NCBI GenBank assembly: GCA_006503475.1
Contig: RSEH01000252.1
Location: 1-64,000, forward strand
Direction of reading: 5' to 3'
Length of the DNA stretch: 64,000 bases
Origin: Stentor roeselii
Lineage: Eukaryota; Ciliophora; Heterotrichea; Heterotrichida; Stentoridae
Below the pieces are notes generated by a model that worked only from the letters and a program-made list of their open reading frames with translations, was not told where the DNA came from and ran no database searches. The translations under genes and the position numbers were made by a program. Shown one piece after another: positions 30,213 through 39,987 of this stretch; the stretch's first letter is position 1; every line of letters starts with the position of its first letter.

Positions 30213-30803
30213 ATGTCTAAAGTCCAAACATTTGACGACATCTACAAAATCGTTCTTCTCGGAGACTCCAAGGTGGGCAAGACGACCTTCCTTTCTCAAT
30301 ACATTCCAAACACTGACAGCAAGACCCGAAACCAAATAAACGACATGGAAGCGAAGACAGAAACCTTGGCGAACGGAGCAGTTGTCGATGTTCAAGTCTG
30401 GGACTTGACAGGAGACCCTTCATACCGAAGCGTATCTGAAATCTTCTTAAAAAACACTCTTGGAGCAATGGTTTTATTTGACCTGTCATCTTCTGAATCC
30501 TTGAAGTCAGTCAAAGGTTGGGTGAAAGACCTTCGAAGTCAGTCAAAAGACTGTCAGGTCTTCATTGTGGGGAATAAAAAAGACCTTTTAAAGTCACAAG
30601 TTGAATCAACTGGCAAAGACTTGGCAATTTCTTTGAATGCTGAGTATTTTGAAGTAAGTTCTCTGTCGAAAAAAGATGTCGAGAAGGTCTTTCAAGAAAT
30701 GATTCAAAAATTATCGGTTTCAACTCCAGCTCCTAGTTCGATGGTCATCTGGGTGGCGATATTGTTGTTACTGGTGGGTTTGGCGTATTACGTTCGAAGC
30801 TAG
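30213..30803 (+). CDS. Rab-like small GTPase with C-terminal membrane anchor
   Basis: 196 residues. G1 is GDSKVGKT (17-24), G3 is WDLTGDPSY (63-71), G4 is NKKD (121-124) and G5 is about VSSLSK (148-153). The Gln that follows G in the usual WDTAGQ is Asp68 here, which in Ras-like proteins would weaken intrinsic GTP hydrolysis. There is no C-terminal CAAX or CC prenylation site; instead residues about 177-193 (MVIWVAILLLLVGLAYY) form a single hydrophobic segment with a short VRS tail, so it is predicted tail-anchored. Target membrane is unknown. Convergent with the next gene, 17 bp apart. Confidence 0.85.
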   Translation: MSKVQTFDDIYKIVLLGDSKVGKTTFLSQYIPNTDSKTRNQINDMEAKTETLANGAVVDVQVWDLTGDPSYRSVSEIFLKNTLGAMVLFDLSSSESLKSVKGWVKDLRSQSKDCQVFIVGNKKDLLKSQVESTGKDLAISLNAEYFEVSSLSKKDVEKVFQEMIQKLSVSTPAPSSMVIWVAILLLLVGLAYYVRS

Positions 30804-30820
30804 ACTAATTAATTATAGGA

Positions 30821-32011
30821 TTAAACCCATAGCTCTCGAATCCAATCTGATTTGTAGTCATGAGGCTTGGGCTCTCTAGGAAAGCAGACCATCCTACACC
30901 CTTCAGGGACATGATCCTTACAATAAGTCAAATAATCTAAAAACATTCCAGGAAATAAATCTTGAACAAGTCCGGCATTCTTCACCATCATTTCCGTCCA
31001 AAAGTCAAACCTACATATAAACTTCAAGGTCTGTTTATAATATTTTTTCAATACCGAATAAATCTCTTTTCCAAAACCAGAATGCCATGAAATAATACTT
31101 GTATTATACCCATCTTTCGCCTTTTCACACTCCAAGTCACTTGTTCCCATCACAGCGAAAGCGCCTTGATACCGAGCGAGCTCGTTGAGCTCGCCTGTAA
31201 TGACAGAGTCCAAGTCAATATAAAGCAAGCGGCCTTCAAGTCCAGTATCACTGAAAAGAGTTGCTTTTCCCCACCACCCGGTCCAGTTCTCAGCAAGTGG
31301 AATGACTTTGATGCCCTCTTCTAATCCACTCGGATCTTCAGTGAAGCAGTAGAAGTCAAATTCAACTTCAGTGAGAAACTTGAGAACTCCTCGATAAAGT
31401 TTATTGACGTAGTCAGCACCGTACTTTTTTCCCCATTTCACACTAACCACGTGGATTGGACCTGGGGTCTCTGGAACGATGTATGTTGATGCGTCGAGTT
31501 GGACTGGTCGATCAAATTCACCTGGACTGCAGAGGGACTCGATACCTTGCCATGCGTGGTCTATTGCTTCGGAACGTCTTCCTAGTTGTCTTAAGATGTT
31601 GCCAAGGTTGATGTTCGCCTCACTAAGCGGATTAAGTTCAATAGACTTATGAATCAATTCTTGTGCCTTATCCAATTCATCTTTATTCATATAAAGAACT
31701 GCAAGGTTTGAATACGCTTCACTCAAAGCCTCCTTCGCATTAAGCCGAGGGTCGAACTCGCCATCATTCAAAGGTCTTGAATGTGGACTGATTTCAATCG
31801 CGATCTGAAAATGAGCAGCAGCTTCCTCCTTCTGCTTCAAGTCAACATAAGCATTAGCGAGATTGACATGCGCATTGGAAAAGACCAGCCCATCTGGAAC
31901 TTTTTCCAAAGCTTTCTTGAAGTGTTGAATAGACTTTTCAACCTGCCCAGCCCGAAGACAGACTCCTCCGAACTTGTTATGTTTGATAGCGAGTTCGATG
32001 TCTTTTTCCAT
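30821..32011 (-). CDS. TPR protein fused to a glycosyltransferase-like domain
   Basis: 396 residues. Residues about 5-160 hold TPR repeats (KFGGVCLRAGQVEKSIQHFK, ANAYVDLKQKEEAAAHFQIA, NLAVLYMNKDELDKAQELI, NINLGNILRQLGRRSEAI). Residues about 185-396 look like a nucleotide-sugar transferase: HVVSVKWGKKYGADYVNKLY, FDFYCFTEDPSG, and a DxD-type metal site LLYIDLDSVI with D266 and D268. There is no signal peptide or membrane anchor, so it appears cytosolic, unlike most Golgi transferases. Substrate is unknown; a TPR-guided modification of proteins is an inference. Divergent from the cation-channel gene with 84 bp between starts. Confidence 0.75.
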   Translation of the reverse strand: MEKDIELAIKHNKFGGVCLRAGQVEKSIQHFKKALEKVPDGLVFSNAHVNLANAYVDLKQKEEAAAHFQIAIEISPHSRPLNDGEFDPRLNAKEALSEAYSNLAVLYMNKDELDKAQELIHKSIELNPLSEANINLGNILRQLGRRSEAIDHAWQGIESLCSPGEFDRPVQLDASTYIVPETPGPIHVVSVKWGKKYGADYVNKLYRGVLKFLTEVEFDFYCFTEDPSGLEEGIKVIPLAENWTGWWGKATLFSDTGLEGRLLYIDLDSVITGELNELARYQGAFAVMGTSDLECEKAKDGYNTSIISWHSGFGKEIYSVLKKYYKQTLKFICRFDFWTEMMVKNAGLVQDLFPGMFLDYLTYCKDHVPEGCRMVCFPREPKPHDYKSDWIRELWV

Positions 32012-32095
32012 TTATGGCGAGTAAAGGAGTATTTAAATTCCAGTGCAGAAAAACGTTCTTTTTCTTGAAAATAGTCATTCTTGTAATAATTGAAG

Positions 32096-35000
32096 ATGTT
32101 CGCCATCACCCTTGCGCATACTGCTTCGACTGACATAAAAAGAAAACTTAAGAAAGACTCTAGCTTCCAGGAGGACCCAATCCAGAACTTGACAAACATT
32201 GAAAAGTCAGAAATGGACTTGAGACCTTTTAAAACTTGTCAAAGTCGAAGAAGGGTCTCGTCGATTCGGGCTGATATCAGTAAAAACCTTTCTGATTATC
32301 AAGACCTTTTAAGTGTTGAGGAAATCTGCAGATTTGAAGCAATTGAAAGAGACTTGGACCAGGTCTACCTGGCAGACTTCAGAAAAGCTTTGAAAAGACT
32401 TCAAGTTTCAGCAAGTTCAGTCTGTGAAGTTGTAACTTCGAGTATTTTATTTGAAGGATTTGTAATTCTTGTTATTTTGGCCAACACGGTCGTGTTGGCC
32501 CTTCAGGAGCCTGATAAAAACTATGATTCTGGCGCGATTTATGAACTTGAACTTTTTTTTATTTATAGTTATTCTGTTGAATGTGGATTAAAAATCGTGG
32601 CAAAAGGACTTTTAACTAAAGGCAGCGGGTACCTGAGGGACTTTTGGAATTTGTTGGATTTGACTATTGTTGTGACCAGTTGGCTTGAACTTTACCTGAA
32701 CAGTATCAAACTTAACGCCTTGAGAACTCTTCGTATTTTAAGACCACTTCGAAGTATCTCAAGTGTGAAAGGTTTAAAATGGATTTTTCAGTCACTTGTG
32801 TTGTCAGCTGTTCCTTTGATACACAGTCTCGTTGTTTTACTTGTTTTTGTATTTTTATTCGCTGTGGCTGGCCTTCAGCTCTGGGAAGGACTTTTTAGCT
32901 TTAGATGTCTCGAGCTGGAAGAAGGAAAACTTTTTGATAACTGCGGAAGTAGGACTTGCCCTGAACTGATGAAATGTGTGAAGTCTCTGGAAAATCCCTT
33001 AAATAACACCCTGAGCTTTGATAACTTGTTGATATCGATGGTCGTTGTTTTTCAGGTAATCACTCTAGAAGGATGGACAGGAATCATGCAAACTACTCAA
33101 GTCACCTTCGGATATGCGAGTTTTCTTTACTTTCTTCCTCTAGTCTTCATCGGAACTTACATCATTCTCAACCTGTCAATCGCCATCATTGCTCATAAGT
33201 TCTCAGAAGTAGTAAAATTGCATAAGTCCAGCAAAAACAAACCTGAGATGAAACTTGAAGAAGTCTTACTACCCGTCGTTGAAGCGCAATCGAAACAAGG
33301 GAACCATTTAAAGCATTTTGTGGAAAAAGAAACAATTTCTAAAGTACTCAGCGGGGTCACTGAAAAATGCATTTCACTTATCAACCATGTTTATTCTGAT
33401 AAGATTTTAACACCTGTCATCGAGTTAGACAGTTATCGTGATAACAATTTTAATGAAAATGTCAGTCTTGTCATTCAACCGGCTGTCAAGAGTGTCGCGA
33501 CTGAACTGCAGTGGAGGTACTCGAGTCAGTATGTTGAGTTCATGAGTAGTGAGATTAGGAATAGTGCGAAAGTCAGTTTTAATGATACCGGCAGTAGTTT
33601 TAAACCTGTGAAAATTAGAGTAAGGTGCAAAAAAATATTATCTAGCAGCTTTTCTGATGTTTTAGATGACTCTGAGTTTGTTTTTACTCAGATTTATTGT
33701 CTTAGTCCGGAGGTACTTGTGAAGCATCATTTAAGTATGAAGGAAAAGTATGGGACTGAAAGTCTTGTTGAGCTTTTTTTGATTCTTTCACAAAAATCTT
33801 CGAAAAAAAATGTTTTTTTTGAGATTTTTCCGAAGGTTAAGGTTTTTTTTAATGTTTTACAAGATGAGGCTTGGGTATTTGAAGTTACTCTTGATAGTTT
33901 TTCTGATGTTACTAAAGAAAAGATAATTAAAAACTTACAAATCTTTCAAAATTATCAGTTTTGGAAAATTCAGCCATTGAAAACTTTGCAAGTTTTGAGA
34001 ATTATTCTTAAAAAAATTATGGACTCAGCTAAAATCAATTATTTTATTACTGTTTTAGTGGTTTTTAATGTGATTTGTCTGAGTCTTGACTATTATGGCG
34101 CGTCTGAGGAAAGTTTAAAGGTTCTTCGAGGGTTCAATGTTTTTTTTACTTTTTTTTTCTTGGCTGAAATGATTTTAAAGATTTTTTCTGAAGGGCCAGC
34201 AGGGTATGCCCGGGATTCGATGAATTTACTGGACGGAGCTGTAGTTATTCTGAACATGGTCGAATTTTTTATTTTAAGTGGACGTGCAGGAACTTTTAAC
34301 GCTTTCAGAGTTTTGAGAATCGTCAGAATTTTCAGGATTTTAAAGGTCTTAAAGATGTTTCGGTATCTTTCTGGAATCGTCGATCTTATCACAATTATCG
34401 GAAGTTCAGTTGTTGAATTTTTTTACCTGTTTTGTTTAATTTTACTGTTTATTGTTGTGTTTTCCTTACTTGGAATGCAGATCTTTGGAGGTAATTTTAG
34501 TTTTGAAGAAGGGGTTCCGAGGTCTAACTTTGATAAATTTCATTATGCTTTTGTTACTGTTTTTCAATTGCTCTCAATGGAGAACTGGGATTCAGTGCTT
34601 GTATCTTCTTTGAGGTTTAGTCCAGTTTCTTGTATTTTTTTAATTTTTTGGATAATTATCGGAAACTTTGTCCTTCTCAACATTTTTCTAGCAATCCTTC
34701 TTCAAGGTTTCCAAAACTTCGACGAACTGGCCCTCCGTACACCAGACACAAAAAAAACTTTAATGTCAAGTCGTTTATTCAAAACAGTCTCTTCCAAGCT
34801 TAAAGAAAAGCGTCTTCGCGAAATCGAGGCGAAGTACATCGCCGACTCTGATGAAGACTTCGAGAACATCGAGATAAACGACATTGAAGACCTTGAGCGA
34901 GTCCTTCACAAGAAGACAAGAAGGGCTTCAAAGCAATTTGAAGGAATTTCATGTGAAAAAAGTTTTTACCTTTTCTCAAAAACTAACAAAATCCGAGTTT

Positions 35001-37237
35001 TTCTTTACAAAATGACAACAAATAGTAAATTCGACTTTTGCATTCTGGTTATCATTCTGTTAAATAGTGCTAAATTGGTTTTTGACACTTATATACTTGA
35101 GTCTGGAGAACAGTCACCTGAGGTAAGGTTTTCTACTGTTGCTGACATGGTTTTTACTGTTTTGTTCGGATTGGAACTTGTGTGTAAGGCGGTTTCGAAT
35201 GGGTTTTTTAATGAGGAAGGAAGTTATTTGTCTGATGTTTGGAATATCCTTGATTTTTGTATTGTTGTCTTGTCTGTTGTTGACTTGTCTTTAGCGTCTT
35301 TTGATATTTCTGCGATTAAGGTGCTTAGGATGTTGAGAACTTTAAGGCCTTTGAGGTTTATCACTCATAATATCACTATGAAAATTATTGTTTTAGCACT
35401 TTTTTCATCGATTTTTGCTATTCTTAATGTGCTGGGTATCATGGCATTGATTTTCTTGATTTTTGCGATACTTGGAGTTAGTCTCTTTGGAGGGAAACTT
35501 TATGAATGTAGTAATGGTTTGGCTGTTGGTCAGACTGAATGTATTAAAAATGGTTATAGTTGGGTTCCATTATTTTACAACTTTGACAACGTGTTTGAAT
35601 CTTTAAGTACTTTATTCACAATCAGTTCTTTAGAGTCTTGGCCTGATCGAATGTACGAAGGAGTTGATGCTGTCGATATCGGTCACGAGCTAGTCAAAGA
35701 TTACAACCCTTTAGCTGCTTATTTTTATATCATGATCGTCGTAGTGGGTAACTTTTTCATGGTCAATGTGTTCACAGCAGTGGTTTACGACAGATTCAAC
35801 AGAGCAAGGATGACTGAAAGTTCGGCCTTGAGTTTTTTACTGCATAAAAATCAGATCACTTGGCTTGAAATTCAAAAATTAATCATTAAGTCAAAACCGC
35901 GAATTCAGTCTAGAACAGGAAATTTGCATTTATTGGAGAAAAAACTCGGTCCTTTAATCAATAGCAAAACTTTCGAAACAATTATGATTCTTGTGATTAT
36001 TTTGAATACAATTTCTATGGCAATTGTATATGAGGGCGCTAGTGACTCATACCTGGAAAGTCTTTCATTAATAAACGACATCTGCACATATATTTTCATA
36101 TTCGAAGTGTTTATAAAGATTTTAGCATTCGGTAAAAGTTACTTCAAAGACAACTGGAATAAATTAGACTTTTTAGTTGTTACCTGCTCAGTCCTTAGCA
36201 TAATTCTAATGCATTCAATAAGTTCAGAAGTGAGTTTATTACGAGTAGCCCCTCAATTAATCCGAATAATCCGAGTTCTCCGAATTTCAAAGCTTTTCAA
36301 GATCTTCAAGTCCTTAAAATCAATTCGAACTCTTGTAGAAATCCTAATTTTTTCCTTACCAGCAATGTTAAATGTGCTATCCTTAATGCTTTTAATATTT
36401 TTCATCTTTGCAGTTCTAGGTTCATTTTTATTTTTCAATGTAAAATCAGGAAAAGTAATAAACGATTACTTCAACTTTCAGAACTTCCACAGTTCAATGA
36501 TAATGCTTTGGAGGATATCAACAGGTGAAAGTTACACAAATATAATGATTGACATTGTCGACCATTTCAACTCAAAATCGTACATTTTGTATTTTTATTC
36601 ATTCATCATTCTTACCACCTACATTTTCCTTGATTTGTTCGTCAGTGTCATTGTGGATAACTACAACGAGTACCACAAGAATGAAGAAAGCACTGTTTAT
36701 TTGTTTAATAAAGTCGTCAAAAAATTCAATAAAACTTGGAACTCTTTTACAGCGAACAATGGAGGAGTTAAGATTCCTTATCGACAACTTCCAGAGTTTT
36801 TAGTTTTGATTGGACCTGATCTTGGTGTGAGTAAAGACGTTTCTCATAAGACTTTATTGAAAATTATTGCATCGCTTGACTTGGAACTAGACCCATACGG
36901 TTATGTTTATTATAACGACATGCTTTTTTCCTTGATGAAGAGAAAGTACGGCAGAAAGCTTTTTACTTTAAATAATCAGGACCTTGCGAAGAAGTACATG
37001 AGAAAAGAAGAAATCGTTGCTTATAAAGAACTCAGCAAGATTCGTCTGAAAAAGATGAAAATTCAGTCTCGACAGTCTACTATAAAAGAAGAGAAAATCA
37101 ATAAAATTAGGGCTTTTGTTAGTCCGATTGAATTGAAACCGGTCTTTGATGCCTGGAAAATGTTCATAGCTTTGAAGAAAGATAAAAGAAAAGCTCATCG
37201 AAATTCGATCATGGAAGATGAAAAATATTTTATTTGA
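32096..37237 (+). CDS. Four-domain voltage-gated cation channel, probably Ca2+-selective
   Basis: I start it at the ATG of MFAITLAHTAS; the in-frame codon 6 bp earlier is TTG. About 1713 residues with four homologous 6-TM domains. S4 helices carry regular Arg/Lys: ALRTLRILRPLRS (I), FRVLRIVRIFRILKVLK (II), IKVLRMLRTLRPLR (III) and LIRIIRVLRISKLFKIFK (IV). Selectivity-filter acids are Glu in all four loops: TLEGW (E325), SMENW (E829), SLESW (E1180) and TGESY (E1478). EEEE is the Ca2+-channel signature, whereas Na+ channels have DEKA. The domain IV filter has Tyr where Trp is usual. I see no beta-subunit-binding AID motif in the long I-II linker. Ciliary Ca2+ channels of this class drive ciliate swimming reversal; that use here is inferred. 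Confidence 0.9.
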   Translation: MFAITLAHTASTDIKRKLKKDSSFQEDPIQNLTNIEKSEMDLRPFKTCQSRRRVSSIRADISKNLSDYQDLLSVEEICRFEAIERDLDQVYLADFRKALKRLQVSASSVCEVVTSSILFEGFVILVILANTVVLALQEPDKNYDSGAIYELELFFIYSYSVECGLKIVAKGLLTKGSGYLRDFWNLLDLTIVVTSWLELYLNSIKLNALRTLRILRPLRSISSVKGLKWIFQSLVLSAVPLIHSLVVLLVFVFLFAVAGLQLWEGLFSFRCLELEEGKLFDNCGSRTCPELMKCVKSLENPLNNTLSFDNLLISMVVVFQVITLEGWTGIMQTTQVTFGYASFLYFLPLVFIGTYIILNLSIAIIAHKFSEVVKLHKSSKNKPEMKLEEVLLPVVEAQSKQGNHLKHFVEKETISKVLSGVTEKCISLINHVYSDKILTPVIELDSYRDNNFNENVSLVIQPAVKSVATELQWRYSSQYVEFMSSEIRNSAKVSFNDTGSSFKPVKIRVRCKKILSSSFSDVLDDSEFVFTQIYCLSPEVLVKHHLSMKEKYGTESLVELFLILSQKSSKKNVFFEIFPKVKVFFNVLQDEAWVFEVTLDSFSDVTKEKIIKNLQIFQNYQFWKIQPLKTLQVLRIILKKIMDSAKINYFITVLVVFNVICLSLDYYGASEESLKVLRGFNVFFTFFFLAEMILKIFSEGPAGYARDSMNLLDGAVVILNMVEFFILSGRAGTFNAFRVLRIVRIFRILKVLKMFRYLSGIVDLITIIGSSVVEFFYLFCLILLFIVVFSLLGMQIFGGNFSFEEGVPRSNFDKFHYAFVTVFQLLSMENWDSVLVSSLRFSPVSCIFLIFWIIIGNFVLLNIFLAILLQGFQNFDELALRTPDTKKTLMSSRLFKTVSSKLKEKRLREIEAKYIADSDEDFENIEINDIEDLERVLHKKTRRASKQFEGISCEKSFYLFSKTNKIRVFLYKMTTNSKFDFCILVIILLNSAKLVFDTYILESGEQSPEVRFSTVADMVFTVLFGLELVCKAVSNGFFNEEGSYLSDVWNILDFCIVVLSVVDLSLASFDISAIKVLRMLRTLRPLRFITHNITMKIIVLALFSSIFAILNVLGIMALIFLIFAILGVSLFGGKLYECSNGLAVGQTECIKNGYSWVPLFYNFDNVFESLSTLFTISSLESWPDRMYEGVDAVDIGHELVKDYNPLAAYFYIMIVVVGNFFMVNVFTAVVYDRFNRARMTESSALSFLLHKNQITWLEIQKLIIKSKPRIQSRTGNLHLLEKKLGPLINSKTFETIMILVIILNTISMAIVYEGASDSYLESLSLINDICTYIFIFEVFIKILAFGKSYFKDNWNKLDFLVVTCSVLSIILMHSISSEVSLLRVAPQLIRIIRVLRISKLFKIFKSLKSIRTLVEILIFSLPAMLNVLSLMLLIFFIFAVLGSFLFFNVKSGKVINDYFNFQNFHSSMIMLWRISTGESYTNIMIDIVDHFNSKSYILYFYSFIILTTYIFLDLFVSVIVDNYNEYHKNEESTVYLFNKVVKKFNKTWNSFTANNGGVKIPYRQLPEFLVLIGPDLGVSKDVSHKTLLKIIASLDLELDPYGYVYYNDMLFSLMKRKYGRKLFTLNNQDLAKKYMRKEEIVAYKELSKIRLKKMKIQSRQSTIKEEKINKIRAFVSPIELKPVFDAWKMFIALKKDKRKAHRNSIMEDEKYFI

Positions 37238-37260
37238 TTTAAATATTTGAATAAATTTAG

Positions 37261-39111
37261 ATGGAAGCACGCATCAGCAAGTCTTTAAAGGAGATGATTG
37301 ACCAGCTTGTTTGTTATCGAGCTATTCCTGTCAAAAATAATGACTTGAATATTCAAGAAATGATCAATGAAAAGATTCAAGAACTTAGATCGGACTCTTT
37401 GCCTATCTCTGAAGACATCGAAATCCAGAAAGTTCCCAGTTCCAAAACAAAAAAATCCCCCTTGACAGACCAGATCTTTAAAATCACAAATTTAGACACA
37501 GGAAAGCAAGTAGACATCAGAAACGAGAACAACGAGAACTTCTTAAACGAACTTCTCGAAGTAGTAAACGGTGGAGAGTACTATGAATCAATGAACAATT
37601 ATTTCTCACAAAAACGCGAAATGAACAAAGCGCTTTGGTCAGCAATCGAAAACAACCAGCCAGAGATCTGCAAAATTCTGCTTTCGCGGAAAAACTATGG
37701 AGAATTGGTCGCGCAGACAAATGCGCGAGATGCAAATCAACAAACTTCTCTTCACATGGCGAGTCGTTTGGGTCACTTGCATATCTGTGAGATTCTTTTA
37801 GAATATGGGGAACTGACAGAAGTCAATGCAAAAGATAACCAAGGACGCACACCTTTGCATTTATCTTGCCAGTCAGGGCACTACCTGGTCTCTCAGTTAC
37901 TAATCCGATCAGGAACTCTAATAAACTCTCAAGACTTTTTAAAAAACACTCCAATGCATTACGCAGTCCAAAGTCAAAACGAGAAACTGATAAATTACCT
38001 ATTCACCAAGTTCGGAAGTCTAAACATCGAAAACTCAGAAGGTGTCCGGCCAGCAGACCTTCTAAGAACCAAGCAAATAAAATTAGACTGTTTTCCTGAA
38101 GAATGTCAAAACATCGACATCAGTGAAGGCGACGTCGTGGTTGAGTTCGAAGCTCAGCCATCTTTAAACTTTCACGATTTCGAAGCGATTCAAATGCTCG
38201 GCCGAGGGAGTTTCGGCGAAGTTTTCCTTGTGCGGATGCGAAGCGACGGCAAAAAATACGCAATGAAAGTGCTGAGAAAAGACAAAATCTTTGGAGGCAA
38301 CCTGGTAAAATACGCTCTTGTTGAAAGAAACGTGTTAAGCGTTATCAAGCATCCGTTTATCGTCAGTCTCAGTTTCGCCTTTCAGTCTCCTCAGAAGTTA
38401 TACCTGGTTCTGGACTACTGCGCTGGAGGGAACTTGACCAGCTATATATTAAGACAAAGGCACTTCAATGAAAGCATCGCAAAGTTCTACCTCTGCGAAA
38501 TTATTTTAGCTTTAGAAGAACTTCACAAGAATGGAATTATTTACAGAGACTTAAAACCTGACAATGTCGTAATCGACGCTGATGGACATGCGATGTTAAC
38601 TGACTTTGGCCTTTCAAAACAAGGAATTTCTGACAACATCTCAGCAAAGTCCTTCTGTGGGTCCATCGCTTATTTAGCCCCTGAGATGATCAAACGTCGT
38701 GGACATGGCAAGGCAGTTGACTGGTACTTGTTAGGAGTGATTTTATATGAGATGCTTATCGGAGTGCCGCCTTTTTACTCTAACAACAAAGACCAGCTTT
38801 TTTACAACATTGAGCACATGAAGCCAGTGATTCCTCCTCGCCTTTCAGAAGCCGCAGGACACTTAATCCGCAAGTTGCTGAAAAAAGACCCAGAACGACG
38901 TTTGGGCAGTCATGGTTCAGAAGAAGTGAAAAATCACAGATTTTTCAGTGATATTGACTGGACAGCGATTCTTAACAAGGTCCAAGTCCCTCCACTCAAG
39001 CCAGTAGTCATGATGATCCCTGGGTACATTCCAAGAAACCACGTCATGGAAGACTTTTCATCTGAACCAGACACTCGTCATTTAGAAGGCTGGTCGTTTA
39101 TCAGCAAGTGA
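37261..39111 (+). CDS. Ankyrin-repeat AGC-family protein kinase
   Basis: 616 residues starting 23 bp after the channel stop. Residues about 120-265 hold ankyrin repeats (QTSLHMASRLGHLHICEILL, GRTPLHLSCQSGHYLVSQLL, NTPMHYAVQSQNEKLINYLF). The kinase domain runs about 307-570: GRGSFGEV (314-321), Lys336 in YAMKVL, YRDLKPDN (428-435), DFG (448-450), and an AGC T-loop SFCGS with Ser464, the site normally phosphorylated by PDK1. The AGC tail ends HLEGWSFISK, with a hydrophobic-motif-like LEGWSF and candidate Ser612. All catalytic residues are present. Ankyrin-AGC fusion proteins are unusual outside protists. No cyclic-nucleotide domain, so not PKG. Confidence 0.9.
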   Translation: MEARISKSLKEMIDQLVCYRAIPVKNNDLNIQEMINEKIQELRSDSLPISEDIEIQKVPSSKTKKSPLTDQIFKITNLDTGKQVDIRNENNENFLNELLEVVNGGEYYESMNNYFSQKREMNKALWSAIENNQPEICKILLSRKNYGELVAQTNARDANQQTSLHMASRLGHLHICEILLEYGELTEVNAKDNQGRTPLHLSCQSGHYLVSQLLIRSGTLINSQDFLKNTPMHYAVQSQNEKLINYLFTKFGSLNIENSEGVRPADLLRTKQIKLDCFPEECQNIDISEGDVVVEFEAQPSLNFHDFEAIQMLGRGSFGEVFLVRMRSDGKKYAMKVLRKDKIFGGNLVKYALVERNVLSVIKHPFIVSLSFAFQSPQKLYLVLDYCAGGNLTSYILRQRHFNESIAKFYLCEIILALEELHKNGIIYRDLKPDNVVIDADGHAMLTDFGLSKQGISDNISAKSFCGSIAYLAPEMIKRRGHGKAVDWYLLGVILYEMLIGVPPFYSNNKDQLFYNIEHMKPVIPPRLSEAAGHLIRKLLKKDPERRLGSHGSEEVKNHRFFSDIDWTAILNKVQVPPLKPVVMMIPGYIPRNHVMEDFSSEPDTRHLEGWSFISK

Positions 39112-39132
39112 TCTGTAGTTAATTAAACTAAA

Positions 39133-39987
39133 CTACTTAAAATGAAAAAAATCTAAAAAACCCGGGCAAAACGGGAAAAATTGCGAAACGTCTTCCATGA
39201 ACTTCACATATTTCACTCCAAAGAACTGAAGAAGGACCATTTCTTCGTGGTCAATCCGGTCTTGGAAGAAAACTATAGATACCTTGAAAAAACCTAAAAA
39301 ACAGAAAAGATTTCCTAAAATCGCTTGGGTCCCCACACTCCATAAGAACCACCCGAAGTAAGAAGGGTGCCGGCAAAGCCTGCCTTTGGATTACTGGTAA
39401 AAGCCGGAAGTCACTAGTTCGTGATCGCTTTGTTTAGAAAAACGGATCTTGTGAGAAAAGTTTCTTCCGCAGTTTATCTCGGAACCGATTCGAAAGATGT
39501 GCCCGGTTAATGTGATTGAAATTCCGAAGAAAAGAACGGGTAAGAATACTGGGTAAGGAATCAGTAGTTTTAAGAAATGCTCTAAAAAAGCGAAGAGAAT
39601 TGCGATTGAGTATTCTTTGGAATGGTCTAGTAAAAAGGCTGAGTAAAGATTACTTGAAAAATTCGCCTCTTGGTGGTGGAAATAGGATTGAACGTAAAAT
39701 TCTCCTAAGTGGAATAAGCTTAATGATGCAAGGTATGATAAGAAACTGATACTCCAGGTTGATGACAGGTCAAGGTAAAAAGAAATGAATAAAGGAATGT
39801 AAAGGAGACTTGCTGATGTCAAGAAAATTGTTGTGATAGCTTTTTTTAAGGGACTTCTCTCGTAAAAGTCAATGAAAAACATTACACCTGCTAAAGAAAT
39901 CCAAAAAATTCCAAAATAAATAACGGGTACTGCTAGGACTGCAGAGTAAAACAATTTTCTTTGTTTAAAATGAGTAAAAACTTCCAT
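39133..39987 (-). CDS. ICMT: Isoprenylcysteine carboxyl methyltransferase (ICMT/Ste14)
   Basis: 279 residues after removal of a 15-nt intron (39380-39394). Splicing joins HELVTSGFYQ to LCRHPSYFGWFLWSVGTQ, rebuilding the ICMT signature Y..xRHPSYFGWFLWS; without it the frame stops at once. Several membrane helices are visible (VPVIYFGIFWISLAGVMFF, ILFAFLEHFLKLLIPYPVF, ILGNLFCFLGFF). HLGEFYVQSYFHH matches the conserved N-terminal region. ICMT methylates the prenylated C-terminal Cys of CAAX proteins in the ER using S-adenosylmethionine. Its start codon lies only 8 bp from the start of the divergent four-TM gene. Confidence 0.92.
39380..39394 (-). other. 15-nt intron in ICMT gene
   Basis: On the minus strand it reads GTAATCCAAAGGCAG. 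It interrupts the ICMT signature between Tyr-Gln and Leu-Cys-Arg-His-Pro. The conserved protein cannot be read without removing it, which is strong evidence that it is an intron. Confidence 0.92.
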
